The notes beneath the pieces are model-generated. The model had not been told where the DNA came from and did not search any database. It was given only the letters and a program-made list of their open reading frames with translations. From a virus, in IMG/VR virus record IMGVR_UViG_3300045303_000377, positions 1-40,833 of that record: a stretch of 40,833 nt of DNA; one strand, written 5' to 3'. Both the position numbers and the translations under genes were made by a program. This document shows positions 14,601 through 21,273 of this stretch, one piece after another. The number at the start of each line of letters is the position of its first letter. Position 1 is the first letter of the stretch.

Positions 14601-15358
14601 TGCTCGCCGAGCTCGCGCCTGAGCGCAGCGCCGTCGAGCTCGGCGAGCAGCGCGCCCGCGTCGAGGCGCTCGTCGGCCGGCCGCTTCGCCAGGCCGAGCA
14701 GGCGATCGACGTGCTCGGGCTCGACACGGCCCTGGGGCGTGCGAAGGACGAGCTGGCGAGGGCGATTGAGGCTGAGAAGCGCCGCGCGATCAGACGCCGG
14801 ATGCGCGTCGGCGGGCTGCGGATCCAGCTGACCCCGGCCATGCTGGCGCCGCTCGAGCGGCTCTTTCGCCTCGGCCGGCGCGAGGCCCGCGCCGAGCTGC
14901 AGCGGCTCGGCTACGAGATCCCGCGCCGCGCGCTTGCCTCCGAGCCGCACTACGACGAGCTTGCCGAGGTAGCAGCGCTCATGCGGGAGGCGCTCTACCG
15001 GCTGCAGCTGAACGTCGAGCGGCGCTATGCCTCCGTCCAGTTCTCCGAGGCCACGACCGCCTCCATGATCCGTGCCCTTTACACTGTGCCCGGCGCGCGA
15101 GACATCGCCTCGCGCGTCGTCTCCTCGGCGCTGACCGCCGGCCTCGGCGCGACCTTCGAGCACAACGCCGGCCTGGTCGGTGGCTGGGAATACACGGCCG
15201 TGCTCGACGGCCACACCTGCGGGGAGTGCGAGTCGCTCGACGGTGAGACCTACGACACCTGGGAGGCGATCCAGGAGGTGCTGCCGGGGGGCGGCCCGAA
15301 CCCGTCCTGCTCGGGCGGGGGGCGCTGCCGCTGCCGCGCGGTACCGGCTGCAGCCTGA
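14600..15358 (+). CDS. Phage head morphogenesis protein, MuF/SPP1 gp7-like
   Basis: A 252-residue protein. The start is the ATG overlapping the previous stop. The C-terminal half has the family signature: a helical segment with ATTASMIRALYTVPGARDIA, then YTAVLDGHTCGECESLDGET and, after a Gly/Pro loop, a basic Cys pair in GRCRCRAVP. The N-terminal 80 residues are long helices. MuF/gp7 proteins bind the portal and enter with DNA or help assembly. It usually follows the portal directly; here five kilobases of other genes intervene. It converges with the minus-strand gene after only one base. Confidence 0.85.
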   Translation: MLAELAPERSAVELGEQRARVEALVGRPLRQAEQAIDVLGLDTALGRAKDELARAIEAEKRRAIRRRMRVGGLRIQLTPAMLAPLERLFRLGRREARAELQRLGYEIPRRALASEPHYDELAEVAALMREALYRLQLNVERRYASVQFSEATTASMIRALYTVPGARDIASRVVSSALTAGLGATFEHNAGLVGGWEYTAVLDGHTCGECESLDGETYDTWEAIQEVLPGGGPNPSCSGGGRCRCRAVPAAA

Positions 15359-15359
15359 G

Positions 15360-16154
15360 CTAGAGACCGTCCTTGCCGATTTCGACCACGGTGGTCGGAT
15401 CGGTCAAGACGGACAGGTCGCTCAGCGGCGTGAACTGGCTCCACAGCAGTGTCTGATCCTGATGCAGCTGGAACGGTCCTGACCGCGCCTGCGCGATCGA
15501 CAGAACGGGCTCGCTGCTGTCGCTGAACACCGCGCCCCAGGTCGGGTCGAAGTAGTGCCACGCGCCACCGTAGAACGTCTCGACCGCGATGTGGTTGTTG
15601 GCGCCGTGGTAGAACTGGACGCTGCGCACGGGAAGCCCGAACTGCCGGACGATGGCGGCGAAGGTGAAGGACGCCGTGCCGCAGATCCCAGCTTGTGTCT
15701 CCAGTGCCATCTCGGCGCTCCAGGGGATCGCCATCGAGTTGAGCACGCGGTAGCCGTAGACCTCCGCGAGCACATGGCCGACGACGTAGTTCATGGCGGC
15801 GGTGGAGATCACGTAGCCGTCCGAGGCCGCAGGGTCGAGCCGCTCGATGTAGGCGCGCTCCGCCTGGATCGTGCTGACCGCGCGGGAAAGCTCGGTCGGA
15901 GCGTTCTTGTAGTAGTCGCGCTCGCCGGTCATGTCGCGCAGGTTCGACTGAAGACTGGTGACGGTGGCTGAGAGGCTGGCGGTCTCCTGCACGAGGTTGT
16001 CGTGCTCCGTTCGGAACTGGCCGTTCGAGATTTGGAGCGCGGCTACCTGCTTTCGCAGCGCCACGATCTGGCGATGCTGCTTCGGGGTGGCCTGGGCGGT
16101 GGTCGCGACGATGAGCGCGAGGGCGGCGATCAGGGTGAGGGCGGCGATCTTCAT
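15360..16154 (-). CDS. Secreted transglutaminase-like protein with coiled coil (cargo gene)
   Basis: A 264-residue protein; the start at 16154 is chosen for its strong ribosome site (AAGGAGAAGG) and signal peptide, although the frame is open further upstream. Residues 1-22 are a signal peptide ending near AQA; 27-100 a probable coiled coil. A transglutaminase/papain-like core follows with candidate triad Cys158 (AGICGTASF), His188 (NNHIAVE) and Asp203 (YFDPTWG). Such enzymes hydrolyse or cross-link amide bonds outside the membrane. It opposes all late genes and is coupled (CAATGA) to a ribbon-helix-helix gene, as expected of a lysogen-expressed 'moron'. Confidence 0.8.
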   Translation of the reverse strand: MKIAALTLIAALALIVATTAQATPKQHRQIVALRKQVAALQISNGQFRTEHDNLVQETASLSATVTSLQSNLRDMTGERDYYKNAPTELSRAVSTIQAERAYIERLDPAASDGYVISTAAMNYVVGHVLAEVYGYRVLNSMAIPWSAEMALETQAGICGTASFTFAAIVRQFGLPVRSVQFYHGANNHIAVETFYGGAWHYFDPTWGAVFSDSSEPVLSIAQARSGPFQLHQDQTLLWSQFTPLSDLSVLTDPTTVVEIGKDGL

Positions 16155-16285
16155 TGGTCCTTCTCCTTCTGGAGTACGTACCGGATGTAGTCGGAACGGG
16201 TCATGCCTCGGCGCTTCGCCTCGCGTTCGAGCCACCTGACGAGCTGAAGTGGCATTCGCACGGGGATCATTTTCATCGGGGACAT
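16151..16285 (-). CDS. Ribbon-helix-helix DNA-binding protein (44 residues)
   Basis: The minus strand encodes MSPMKMIPVRMPLQLVRWLE then REAKRRGMTRSDYIRYVLQK and a short tail. The beta strand MIPVRMP, the helix LQLVRWLEREAKRRG and the second helix RSDYIRYVLQK are a textbook Arc/CopG ribbon-helix-helix fold. Its stop overlaps the start of the transglutaminase-like gene, so the two form one operon. It most likely represses its own promoter through the inverted repeat just upstream, and might also affect the divergent gene at 16336. Confidence 0.85.
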   Translation of the reverse strand: MSPMKMIPVRMPLQLVRWLEREAKRRGMTRSDYIRYVLQKEKDQ

Positions 16286-16293
16286 AGTCGCAC

Positions 16294-16313
16294 CGTATCA
16301 CAAACGTAATACG
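16294..16313 (-). promoter_or_regulatory. Inverted repeat, candidate operator of the ribbon-helix-helix protein
   Basis: CGTAT at 16294-16298 and ATACG at 16309-16313 form perfect 5-bp arms with a 10-bp spacer; comparing the full half-sites, 7 of 10 positions match. It overlaps the predicted -10 and start point of the minus-strand promoter. Size and symmetry suit a dimer-of-dimers ribbon-helix-helix repressor. Binding is inferred. Confidence 0.5.
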
Positions 16314-16333
16314 ACCGGCGCCGCGATACTCAA
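16306..16333 (-). promoter_or_regulatory. Predicted promoter of the minus-strand cargo cassette
   Basis: On the minus strand TTGAGT (16328-16333) and TATTAC (16306-16311) are separated by 16 bp and lie 20 bp from the ATG at 16285. This is the most sigma-70-like sequence in an otherwise GC-rich region. The -35 box overlaps the CGATACTCA motif of the divergent late gene, so the two promoters would compete. Confidence 0.45.
16324..16332 (+). promoter_or_regulatory. CGATACTCA start-site motif, copy 5 (variant)
   Basis: Differs from the other copies only in its last base. It stands 3 nt before the GTG at 16336 in the divergent intergenic space, where no upstream + strand gene exists, so coupling from an upstream gene cannot supply translation here. 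Confidence 0.7.
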
Positions 16334-16335
16334 CC

Positions 16336-16800
16336 GTGCCAGACCAGCTGCGCATCACCACCCACGGCTTCGACGAGGCCGATCTACGCATCAAGCGCGT
16401 CGGCCTCCTCCTCTCGGACCTGCGCTCGTTCTGGCCGCTGGTCGTGCCGATCTTCATCGGCTGGATGCGCTCGCAATTTGCGAGCGAGGGGACCTTCTCC
16501 GGCGAGCGCTGGTCGCCGCTCTCGACTCCGTATGCGACGTGGAAGTCGATCCATTACCCGGGCAAGCCGATTCTCCAGGCCACCGGCGCGCTTCGTCGCG
16601 CGGCCTCGATGCCCACCCGCCGCGCGACGCCCCGCAGCCTGACCCTGACGATCCACGACCCGAAGATCTCCTACCACCAGGAGGGCACCGACAAGATGCC
16701 CGCCCGGCCGCTGATCTTCTCCACGCTCCCGCCGATCGCCCGACGCGAGCTTCAGCTGGTGGCCGAGCGCTACGTGCGGGAGGTCATCAGCCGTGCCTGA
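16336..16800 (+). CDS. Virion morphogenesis protein, Mu gpG/Phage_tail_S-like
   Basis: A 154-residue protein with GTG start set by the motif. Family marks are WPLVVPIFIGWMRSQFASEG, GERWSPLSTPYATWK, ILQATGALRRA and the C-terminal YHQEGTDKMPARPLIF with its MPARP motif. Members of PF05069 complete the head-tail joint or tail. It is the first + strand gene after the minus-strand cassette, so its expression cannot depend on read-through translation. Confidence 0.85.
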   Translation: MPDQLRITTHGFDEADLRIKRVGLLLSDLRSFWPLVVPIFIGWMRSQFASEGTFSGERWSPLSTPYATWKSIHYPGKPILQATGALRRAASMPTRRATPRSLTLTIHDPKISYHQEGTDKMPARPLIFSTLPPIARRELQLVAERYVREVISRA

Positions 16801-16803
16801 GCG

Positions 16804-16812
16804 CGATACTCG
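16804..16812 (+). promoter_or_regulatory. CGATACTCG start-site motif, copy 6
   Basis: In the 15-nt gap after the gpG-like gene; 3 nt (GCG) separate it from the GTG at 16816. Confidence 0.75.
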
Positions 16813-16815
16813 GCG

Positions 16816-17334
16816 GTGAAACCAGGCGACTTCATGCCGGTCGTGGCGACCACGCTCGCGAGCCTGCAGGACGAGGCAAGCGGGCTGCCGGCGGCGATCG
16901 CCGACTACAACGCCGAGGACGGCCACAACTACGAGCTCGAGGTGCCGAGCGAGCAGGCCTACTACCCCGGTGGCGACGACACCGGCGCGATCGTCCCCTG
17001 GGTGGAGGTGGCGGTCGGCACCGGCAGGATCGCGAACTTCTCGCTGCAGCAGCTCTCGGCAGACCTCGCTGCCGACCTCAGCGTGGCGCTCTGGCTCGAG
17101 GGCGCGACCGGCGAGATCCCCGAGATCTACGAGCGGGCGCTCGGCTACGGGCGTGTGCTCGCCGAGGTGCTGATGGTGCCCGACGCCTGCGGGCCGCTCG
17201 ACGTCGAGACGATGAGCTTCCTCTTCCCGGCGATCCCGATCGGCGACTTCAACCCGCAGACCCGGACGTTCGACCGTTGGCGCACGGCGGCGATCGTCGA
17301 GCTGACGCTCGAAGCCTCGGCCGAGCGGCCCTAG
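16816..17334 (+). CDS. Putative tail terminator/minor tail protein
   Basis: A 172-residue protein with GTG start placed by the motif. MKPGDFMPVVATTLASLQDE gives an N-terminal helix, followed by alternating strands (AIVPWVEVAVGTGRIANFSL, ALGYGRVLAEVLMVPDACGP) and AAIVELTLEASAE at the end. Size, position after the gpG-like protein and fold pattern suit a tail terminator or tail completion protein. No definite family. Confidence 0.6.
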   Translation: MKPGDFMPVVATTLASLQDEASGLPAAIADYNAEDGHNYELEVPSEQAYYPGGDDTGAIVPWVEVAVGTGRIANFSLQQLSADLAADLSVALWLEGATGEIPEIYERALGYGRVLAEVLMVPDACGPLDVETMSFLFPAIPIGDFNPQTRTFDRWRTAAIVELTLEASAERP

Positions 17335-17341
17335 CCCCCGC

Positions 17342-17350
17342 CGATACTCG
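17342..17350 (+). promoter_or_regulatory. CGATACTCG start-site motif, copy 7
   Basis: In the 19-nt gap before the protease gene. The sequence GTGTG follows; the GTG at 17354 has the usual 3-nt spacing and keeps the frame of the gene. Confidence 0.75.
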
Positions 17351-17353
17351 CGT

Positions 17354-18568
17354 GTGCCCGGTGAGCTTGCGACCATCGACCTGCCCGGCGTCGAGATCAT
17401 GTCGGTCGGCGGCCCGGTGCACGCGATCGGCTCGCCGCCTGAGGGCGACCACTGGACGCAAGACCACCTGCGCCAGATGGCCGACGCGGCGAAGGAGCTC
17501 GAAGGCGAGCTGCGCCCGCCGAACAAGATCGGTCACTCCTCAAAGCAGAAGCTGCTCGCGAACTCGGGCCTGACCGACGGCGAGATGCCGGCGGCCGGCT
17601 GGCTCGAGAACGTCCGCCTCTCCGAGGACGGCAACAAGCTGCTCGCCGACGTGAAGAAGGTGCCGGCCAAGCTCGGCAGCCTGATCCAGGCGGGCGCCTG
17701 GCGCACACGCTCGGCCGAGCTCTCGCGGGTCACCAGCCAGAAGACCGGCAAGAGCTACGACTGGGTCGTTACCGGCCTCGCCTGGCTCGGCGGCAAGCGG
17801 CCCTCGATCAGCACCCTCGACGACGTCGTGCGCTTGTACGAGTCCGACGACGACCGCGTCGTGCGGCGCTGCCTCGCCCAGGAAGAGAACGAGGACTCCT
17901 ACTCGAAGGAGGCCGTCGACGCTCTGCGCGAGAACGCCTTCGACGACGCGGCCGGAAAGATCGCACGCGCTGCCGATACTCGCGCGATGGCCGAGATCAC
18001 CCTCACCGAGGAGAAGGCGCGGGAACTCGCGACGAGCCTCGGTGTCGAGGGCGAGATCGACGCCGACAAGCTGATCGAAGGCGCCAAGGCGCGCGTCGAG
18101 GACAAGAGCCTCAGCGCCGAGCAGCAGGCCGAGCTGGCCAAGAGCCTCGGAATCGAGGGCGAGGTCACGCCGGAGAAGCTGCTCGAGGCCGCGAAGGCCA
18201 AGCCCGAGCCGAAGCGCGAGAACTCGGCCGACGACGACGAGCTGAAGCGCAAGCTCGAAGAGGTCGAGAAGGAGGCCAAGCAGGCGACCGAGGATCTCCG
18301 CCTCGAGCGCCGGCGGAACTTCGTCGAGGACGAGCTGATCGCCACCGCCAAGATCGCGCCGGGCGACCGGAAGAAGTGGGAGGACCGCTACGACAAGGAC
18401 GCCGAGCTGGCGCGCTCGTTCGCAGAAGACCTTCAGCCCGACCCCGTCCTGCTCAGGGAGCTCGGCTCCGACGAAGAGGGCACCGAGAGCGAGGTCGAGG
18501 AGCGGCGCAAGCTCGAAGAGGCCGACTCGTCCGCCCGACTCGGGATCCCGAAAGAGGAGCTGATCTGA
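17354..18568 (+). CDS. Capsid maturation protease with C-terminal scaffold, Mu I-like
   Basis: A 404-residue protein. Residues 1-165 match the Mu-like I protease family: NKIGHSSKQ, DGEMPAAGWLENVRLSEDG, KLLADVKKVPAKLGSLIQAG, AWRTRSAELSRV and TGLAWLGGKRPSISTL. The His in GHS and the Ser in RSAEL are candidate active-site residues. From residue 212 the protein is a highly charged helical scaffold (EEKARELATSLGVEGEIDAD, DDELKRKLEEVEKEAKQATE). In Mu the scaffold Z is made from an internal start in I; the same arrangement is predicted here. Confidence 0.85.
   Translation: MPGELATIDLPGVEIMSVGGPVHAIGSPPEGDHWTQDHLRQMADAAKELEGELRPPNKIGHSSKQKLLANSGLTDGEMPAAGWLENVRLSEDGNKLLADVKKVPAKLGSLIQAGAWRTRSAELSRVTSQKTGKSYDWVVTGLAWLGGKRPSISTLDDVVRLYESDDDRVVRRCLAQEENEDSYSKEAVDALRENAFDDAAGKIARAADTRAMAEITLTEEKARELATSLGVEGEIDADKLIEGAKARVEDKSLSAEQQAELAKSLGIEGEVTPEKLLEAAKAKPEPKRENSADDDELKRKLEEVEKEAKQATEDLRLERRRNFVEDELIATAKIAPGDRKKWEDRYDKDAELARSFAEDLQPDPVLLRELGSDEEGTESEVEERRKLEEADSSARLGIPKEELI
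17974..17982 (+). promoter_or_regulatory. CGATACTCG motif, copy 8 (before internal scaffold start)
   Basis: Lies within the protease gene, 4 nt before an in-frame ATG at 17987. It is the only copy with a 4-nt gap. In the protease frame it is read as part of ADTRAM. Confidence 0.7.
17987..18568 (+). CDS. Nested scaffold protein (internal start in the protease gene)
   Basis: An in-frame ATG preceded by the repeated start-site motif would give a 193-residue product, MAEITLTEEKAREL onward, that is exactly the charged scaffold part without the protease. Two related half-repeats (ATSLGVEGEIDADKLIEGAK and AKSLGIEGEVTPEKLLEAAK) precede a long coiled coil. Phage Mu Z and lambda Nu3 are precedents for nested scaffolds. 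The separate product is inferred. Confidence 0.65.
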   Translation: MAEITLTEEKARELATSLGVEGEIDADKLIEGAKARVEDKSLSAEQQAELAKSLGIEGEVTPEKLLEAAKAKPEPKRENSADDDELKRKLEEVEKEAKQATEDLRLERRRNFVEDELIATAKIAPGDRKKWEDRYDKDAELARSFAEDLQPDPVLLRELGSDEEGTESEVEERRKLEEADSSARLGIPKEELI

Positions 18569-18569
18569 C

Positions 18570-18968
18570 GTGGCCGTCACCGGCGGATACGTCCCCCCGT
18601 ACGCAGCAGGCGCGCCGCCGATCACGCTCGCGGTCAGCGCCGCTGTCCTCGCAGGCCAGGTCGTCGAGGTCACCGGCGACAACACCGTCGGCCCCGCCGG
18701 CGCGGCCTCGCGCAAGGCGATCGGCGTCGCAGGCCAGAGCGGCTCGGCCGTCGGCGACCTGATCACCGTCTACCTCTTCGGTGACCTCCACACAATGACC
18801 GCCTCCGGCGCCATCACCGCTGGCGACCAGGTCGGTACCGCCGCCGCCGGCGCAGTCTCGACCATCGCCGCCGGAACCACCACGGATCTCACCCGCTCGA
18901 TCGTCGGGGTCGCGCTCGCCGGGATCGCCAACGGCCAGACTGGCCGAATCATGGTGGGACCCTTCTAG
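18570..18968 (+). CDS. Head decoration/capsid cement protein (DUF2190-like)
   Basis: A 132-residue Gly/Ala/Thr/Val-rich protein with a GTG start, one base after the scaffold stop and a GAGGAG ribosome site about 10 nt upstream. The pattern (TLAVSAAVLAGQVVEVTGDN, KAIGVAGQSGSAVGDLITVY, GDQVGTAAAGAVSTIAAGTT, IVGVALAGIANGQTGRIMVG) is that of DUF2190 or related capsid decoration beta-barrels, which trimerise on the capsid surface. The major capsid gene follows without a gap. Confidence 0.85.
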   Translation: MAVTGGYVPPYAAGAPPITLAVSAAVLAGQVVEVTGDNTVGPAGAASRKAIGVAGQSGSAVGDLITVYLFGDLHTMTASGAITAGDQVGTAAAGAVSTIAAGTTTDLTRSIVGVALAGIANGQTGRIMVGPF

Positions 18969-19913
18969 ATGCCGACCTATCCACTTCAGGGCGGTTCCGG
19001 TTCGCAGCTGACCGTCGAGGCGCTGCTCAAGCAGCCTCGCCGGATTTCGCGCGATCTCGTCAACCTCGTCTCCAAGCGCCTGGTCGCCGACCGACTCTTC
19101 GTGCGGGGCTCGGCCGAGCAGGTCGCCGGCGGCGCGATGCAGTACCAGCTCGCCGAGTCGATCTACCTCGACACCGATCCGACCGAGGAGATCGCAGCCG
19201 GCGCCGACTGGCCGCGCTCGACCTGGACCGAGGCGATCCTCTCCGAGGTCGTCCACCAGTACGGGCTCGAGGTGCTGATCACGAACCTGATGGTCAGGCG
19301 CCACCAGATGGATCAGGTGACGCGCGCCGAGCGCAAGCTGGCCAACAACCTCGTCCGCTTCATCGACACGAAGGCCTTCGCGCTGCTCGAGAACCTCGCC
19401 AAGGGCCAGAACACGCAGGCCTCCGCAGCGGCCTGGTCGATCGCCGGCACGGACATCATCGCCGAGGTCGTCAAGGCCCAGGAGTTCATCGAGACGGCCG
19501 ACAACGGCTACAGCGGCTTCGAGGGCGCGACGATGGTGCTCAACACGAGCAAGCGCGACGATCTCCTGAACAACACCGTCCTGCGCGCCGCACTGCCGCG
19601 CGAGGATCGCACCGGCCAGATCCAGACCGGGATGATGGCGCCCTTCCTGGGCCTGAAGGAGATCCTCTTCAGCTCGCGGGTCACCGCGACGAAGGCGATC
19701 ATCATCGACACGGGCGTCGCCGGCACGATCGCCGACGAGCCGCCGGATCCCTCCGAGGGCTTCGTCGGCTACGACCCGGGCCCGGGCTTCTCGCCGATCT
19801 ACGTCAAGGTCTACGAGCACCCGGAGTCGAAGGGGAAGGTCGTCGCGGCCGGCCGCTGGCCCGCCATGGCGCTGACCGACCCGAAGGCCATCACCGTCAT
19901 CACGGGGATCTAG
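18969..19913 (+). CDS. Major capsid protein
   Basis: A 314-residue protein, ATG directly after the decoration stop. The HK97-fold pattern is visible: long N-terminal helical and extended region (LVNLVSKRLVADRLFVRGSA), P-domain helix ERKLANNLVRFIDTKAFALL, and the A-domain strands near VVKAQEFIETADNGYSGFEG and MVLNTSKRDDLLNN. The C-terminal VKVYEHPESKGKVVAAGRWP and AITVITGI are typical of capsid proteins of this Mu/actinophage group. Position between decoration and adaptor genes supports the call. Confidence 0.88.
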   Translation: MPTYPLQGGSGSQLTVEALLKQPRRISRDLVNLVSKRLVADRLFVRGSAEQVAGGAMQYQLAESIYLDTDPTEEIAAGADWPRSTWTEAILSEVVHQYGLEVLITNLMVRRHQMDQVTRAERKLANNLVRFIDTKAFALLENLAKGQNTQASAAAWSIAGTDIIAEVVKAQEFIETADNGYSGFEGATMVLNTSKRDDLLNNTVLRAALPREDRTGQIQTGMMAPFLGLKEILFSSRVTATKAIIIDTGVAGTIADEPPDPSEGFVGYDPGPGFSPIYVKVYEHPESKGKVVAAGRWPAMALTDPKAITVITGI

Positions 19914-20153
19914 ATGCCCAAGGCAATCGTCACCGCAGACGTCTACCGCTACTACGAGGAGACCGGCAACGCCGAGTCCGGGGTTCTCGAAGCGGAGAAG
20001 GGCGCCGAGATCGACGTCTCCGAGAAGGAGCTCAAGCGCGGTCTCGAGATGCACGAGCGCGACGGTGTCGGCCTGGTCAAGCCTCGCTCCAAGGACGCCA
20101 AGGAAGCGAAGGCTGAAGCCGCCGACGAGGCCGAGGCAGAGCCCGCGGCCTAG
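19914..20153 (+). CDS. Small hypothetical protein after capsid
   Basis: A 79-residue protein, ATG immediately after the capsid stop. The first 55 residues (AIVTADVYRYYEETGNAESG, LEAEKGAEIDVSEKELKRGL) look like a small folded domain; the rest is an Ala/Glu/Lys-rich tail. Small genes at this place in related phages are often head-tail joining helpers or unknown. No family recognised. Confidence 0.7.
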   Translation: MPKAIVTADVYRYYEETGNAESGVLEAEKGAEIDVSEKELKRGLEMHERDGVGLVKPRSKDAKEAKAEAADEAEAEPAA

Positions 20154-20168
20154 CCTGGGCGGGGCCTG

Positions 20169-20660
20169 ATGGCCATCGCCTACGCCACCTACGCAGACGT
20201 CAAGAGCCGCGCCGGGCGCATCGCCAGCGCCTTCGAGCAGGCGGGCAAGCATCCCGACTCGAACGACATCGCGCAGTTCCTCGTCGACGTCGACAGCGAG
20301 ATCGACGCGGCCCTACGAGGCCGCGGCTTCGATCCCACGACGCTCGACGCGGCCACCGTGGCCGCCTTCAAGGACCCGGCCGCCTACGGCGCGCTCGCCA
20401 GGGCGCTCGCGGGCCTCACAGGCGCGCCGGCAGATCTCGTCGCCACGGCGAACAAGATCTGGACGGAGGCCATCCTCGCGATCGAGAACGGCACCTTCCC
20501 GGCGCTGCGCCAGCTCGCAGCCAGTACCGCCGGTGACAACGCGGGCTCCTTCTGGACTGACGAGCCCGGCTACGGGATGGGTCTCTCGACGAGCGCGATC
20601 GAGCGCCAGGGCCTGAATCCGGACATGGCTCCGGCGGTCGCCCGCACGCAGAAGCTGTGA
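20169..20660 (+). CDS. Head-tail adaptor, Mu gp36/DUF1320-like
   Basis: A 163-residue protein. The N-terminus AIAYATYADVKSRAGRIASA with DIAQFLVDVDSEIDAALRGR is the helical pattern of the gp6/gp36 (DUF1320) head-tail connector family. GRGF and the later GALARALAGLTGAP continue the family layout; the C-terminal 40 residues are a flexible extension. Unlike the genes with the CGATACTCG motif, its 15-nt upstream gap holds a GGGCGGGG stretch that can act as ribosome site. Confidence 0.7.
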   Translation: MAIAYATYADVKSRAGRIASAFEQAGKHPDSNDIAQFLVDVDSEIDAALRGRGFDPTTLDAATVAAFKDPAAYGALARALAGLTGAPADLVATANKIWTEAILAIENGTFPALRQLAASTAGDNAGSFWTDEPGYGMGLSTSAIERQGLNPDMAPAVARTQKL

Positions 20661-20802
20661 GCCGCGTGTATCGGGTTGTAACCGCGCCCTCACGCTCGGC
20701 GAGCGGGCGAACGCCCCGATAAGTCATCGCGCGGCGCCAGACGCGGAGAACGGCTCCTAGCGCGTCGGCCGGAAACCTGCCTGCCGCCGCCGATACTCGC
20801 GC
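20661..20802 (+). other. 142-nt intergenic region with hairpin
   Basis: One of the longest non-coding stretches in the structural region. It contains GGTT-GT-AACC at 20674-20683, a hairpin at 20685-20709 (CGCCC and GCTC pairing with GAGC and GGGCG around a GGC loop), and the CGATACTCG motif at its end. No U-rich tract follows the hairpin. It may hold a processing site or GC-rich terminator between the head and tail transcripts; nothing else was recognised. Confidence 0.4.
20791..20799 (+). promoter_or_regulatory. CGATACTCG start-site motif, copy 9
   Basis: Ends 3 nt before the GTG at 20803. Preceded by 130 nt of non-coding sequence, so this copy is free of coding constraints and is the best one for testing promoter function. 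Confidence 0.75.
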
Positions 20803-21273
20803 GTGGCACCCGCCCTGATCCTGACTGCTGCCAAGGCCGAGGAGCGCGGCTTCACGGGCGAGGGGCCGTTCACGCTCGGCGGTGCCTTCCCGGGGATCTA
20901 CTCGGTCGGCCAACCGCTCGCGCTCTCGGAGCTCGGCTTCCAGAGCGAGGGCGAGGCGCACGAGGCCTTCGAGGAGGCCTTCGGCGACGACTCACCGCTC
21001 GAATGGACGGAGGTCGGCGAGGGCGAGGGGCGGGCGTTGCGCGAGAACCACGCCCTCTCGGAGATCGAGCTCGCCGAGCACGTCGCCACCGGCGATGTGC
21101 GTGACTCCGGCGGGGAGGAGATCAGGACTCACGCGCAGGCCGACGAAGCCGCCAACGACCTCGGTCTCACCTTCCCCTCGGATCCGCGGCCGACCGTAGC
21201 CGAGAAGGTCGCAGCCATCGAGCAGGCGCGCGCGGCCGCCGGGGTCGTCCTCGCCGACGGGGCGGAGGGCTAG
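20803..21273 (+). CDS. Hypothetical acidic protein before tail tube
   Basis: A 156-residue protein with GTG start set by the motif. It is rich in Glu and Ala (LALSELGFQSEGEAHEAFEE, SEIELAEHVATGDVRDSGGE). The stretches PFTLGGAFPGIYSVGQPLAL and IRTHAQADEAANDLGLTF suggest two small folded parts. No family recognised. It starts the tail section and is followed without a gap by the tail tube gene. Confidence 0.7.
   Translation: MAPALILTAAKAEERGFTGEGPFTLGGAFPGIYSVGQPLALSELGFQSEGEAHEAFEEAFGDDSPLEWTEVGEGEGRALRENHALSEIELAEHVATGDVRDSGGEEIRTHAQADEAANDLGLTFPSDPRPTVAEKVAAIEQARAAAGVVLADGAEG

Noticed and set aside
15360-16457. 365-residue version of the transglutaminase-like gene
   Set aside because: The first 101 residues overlap the ribbon-helix-helix gene and the divergent gene in other frames; the signal peptide and ribosome site fit the start at 16154.
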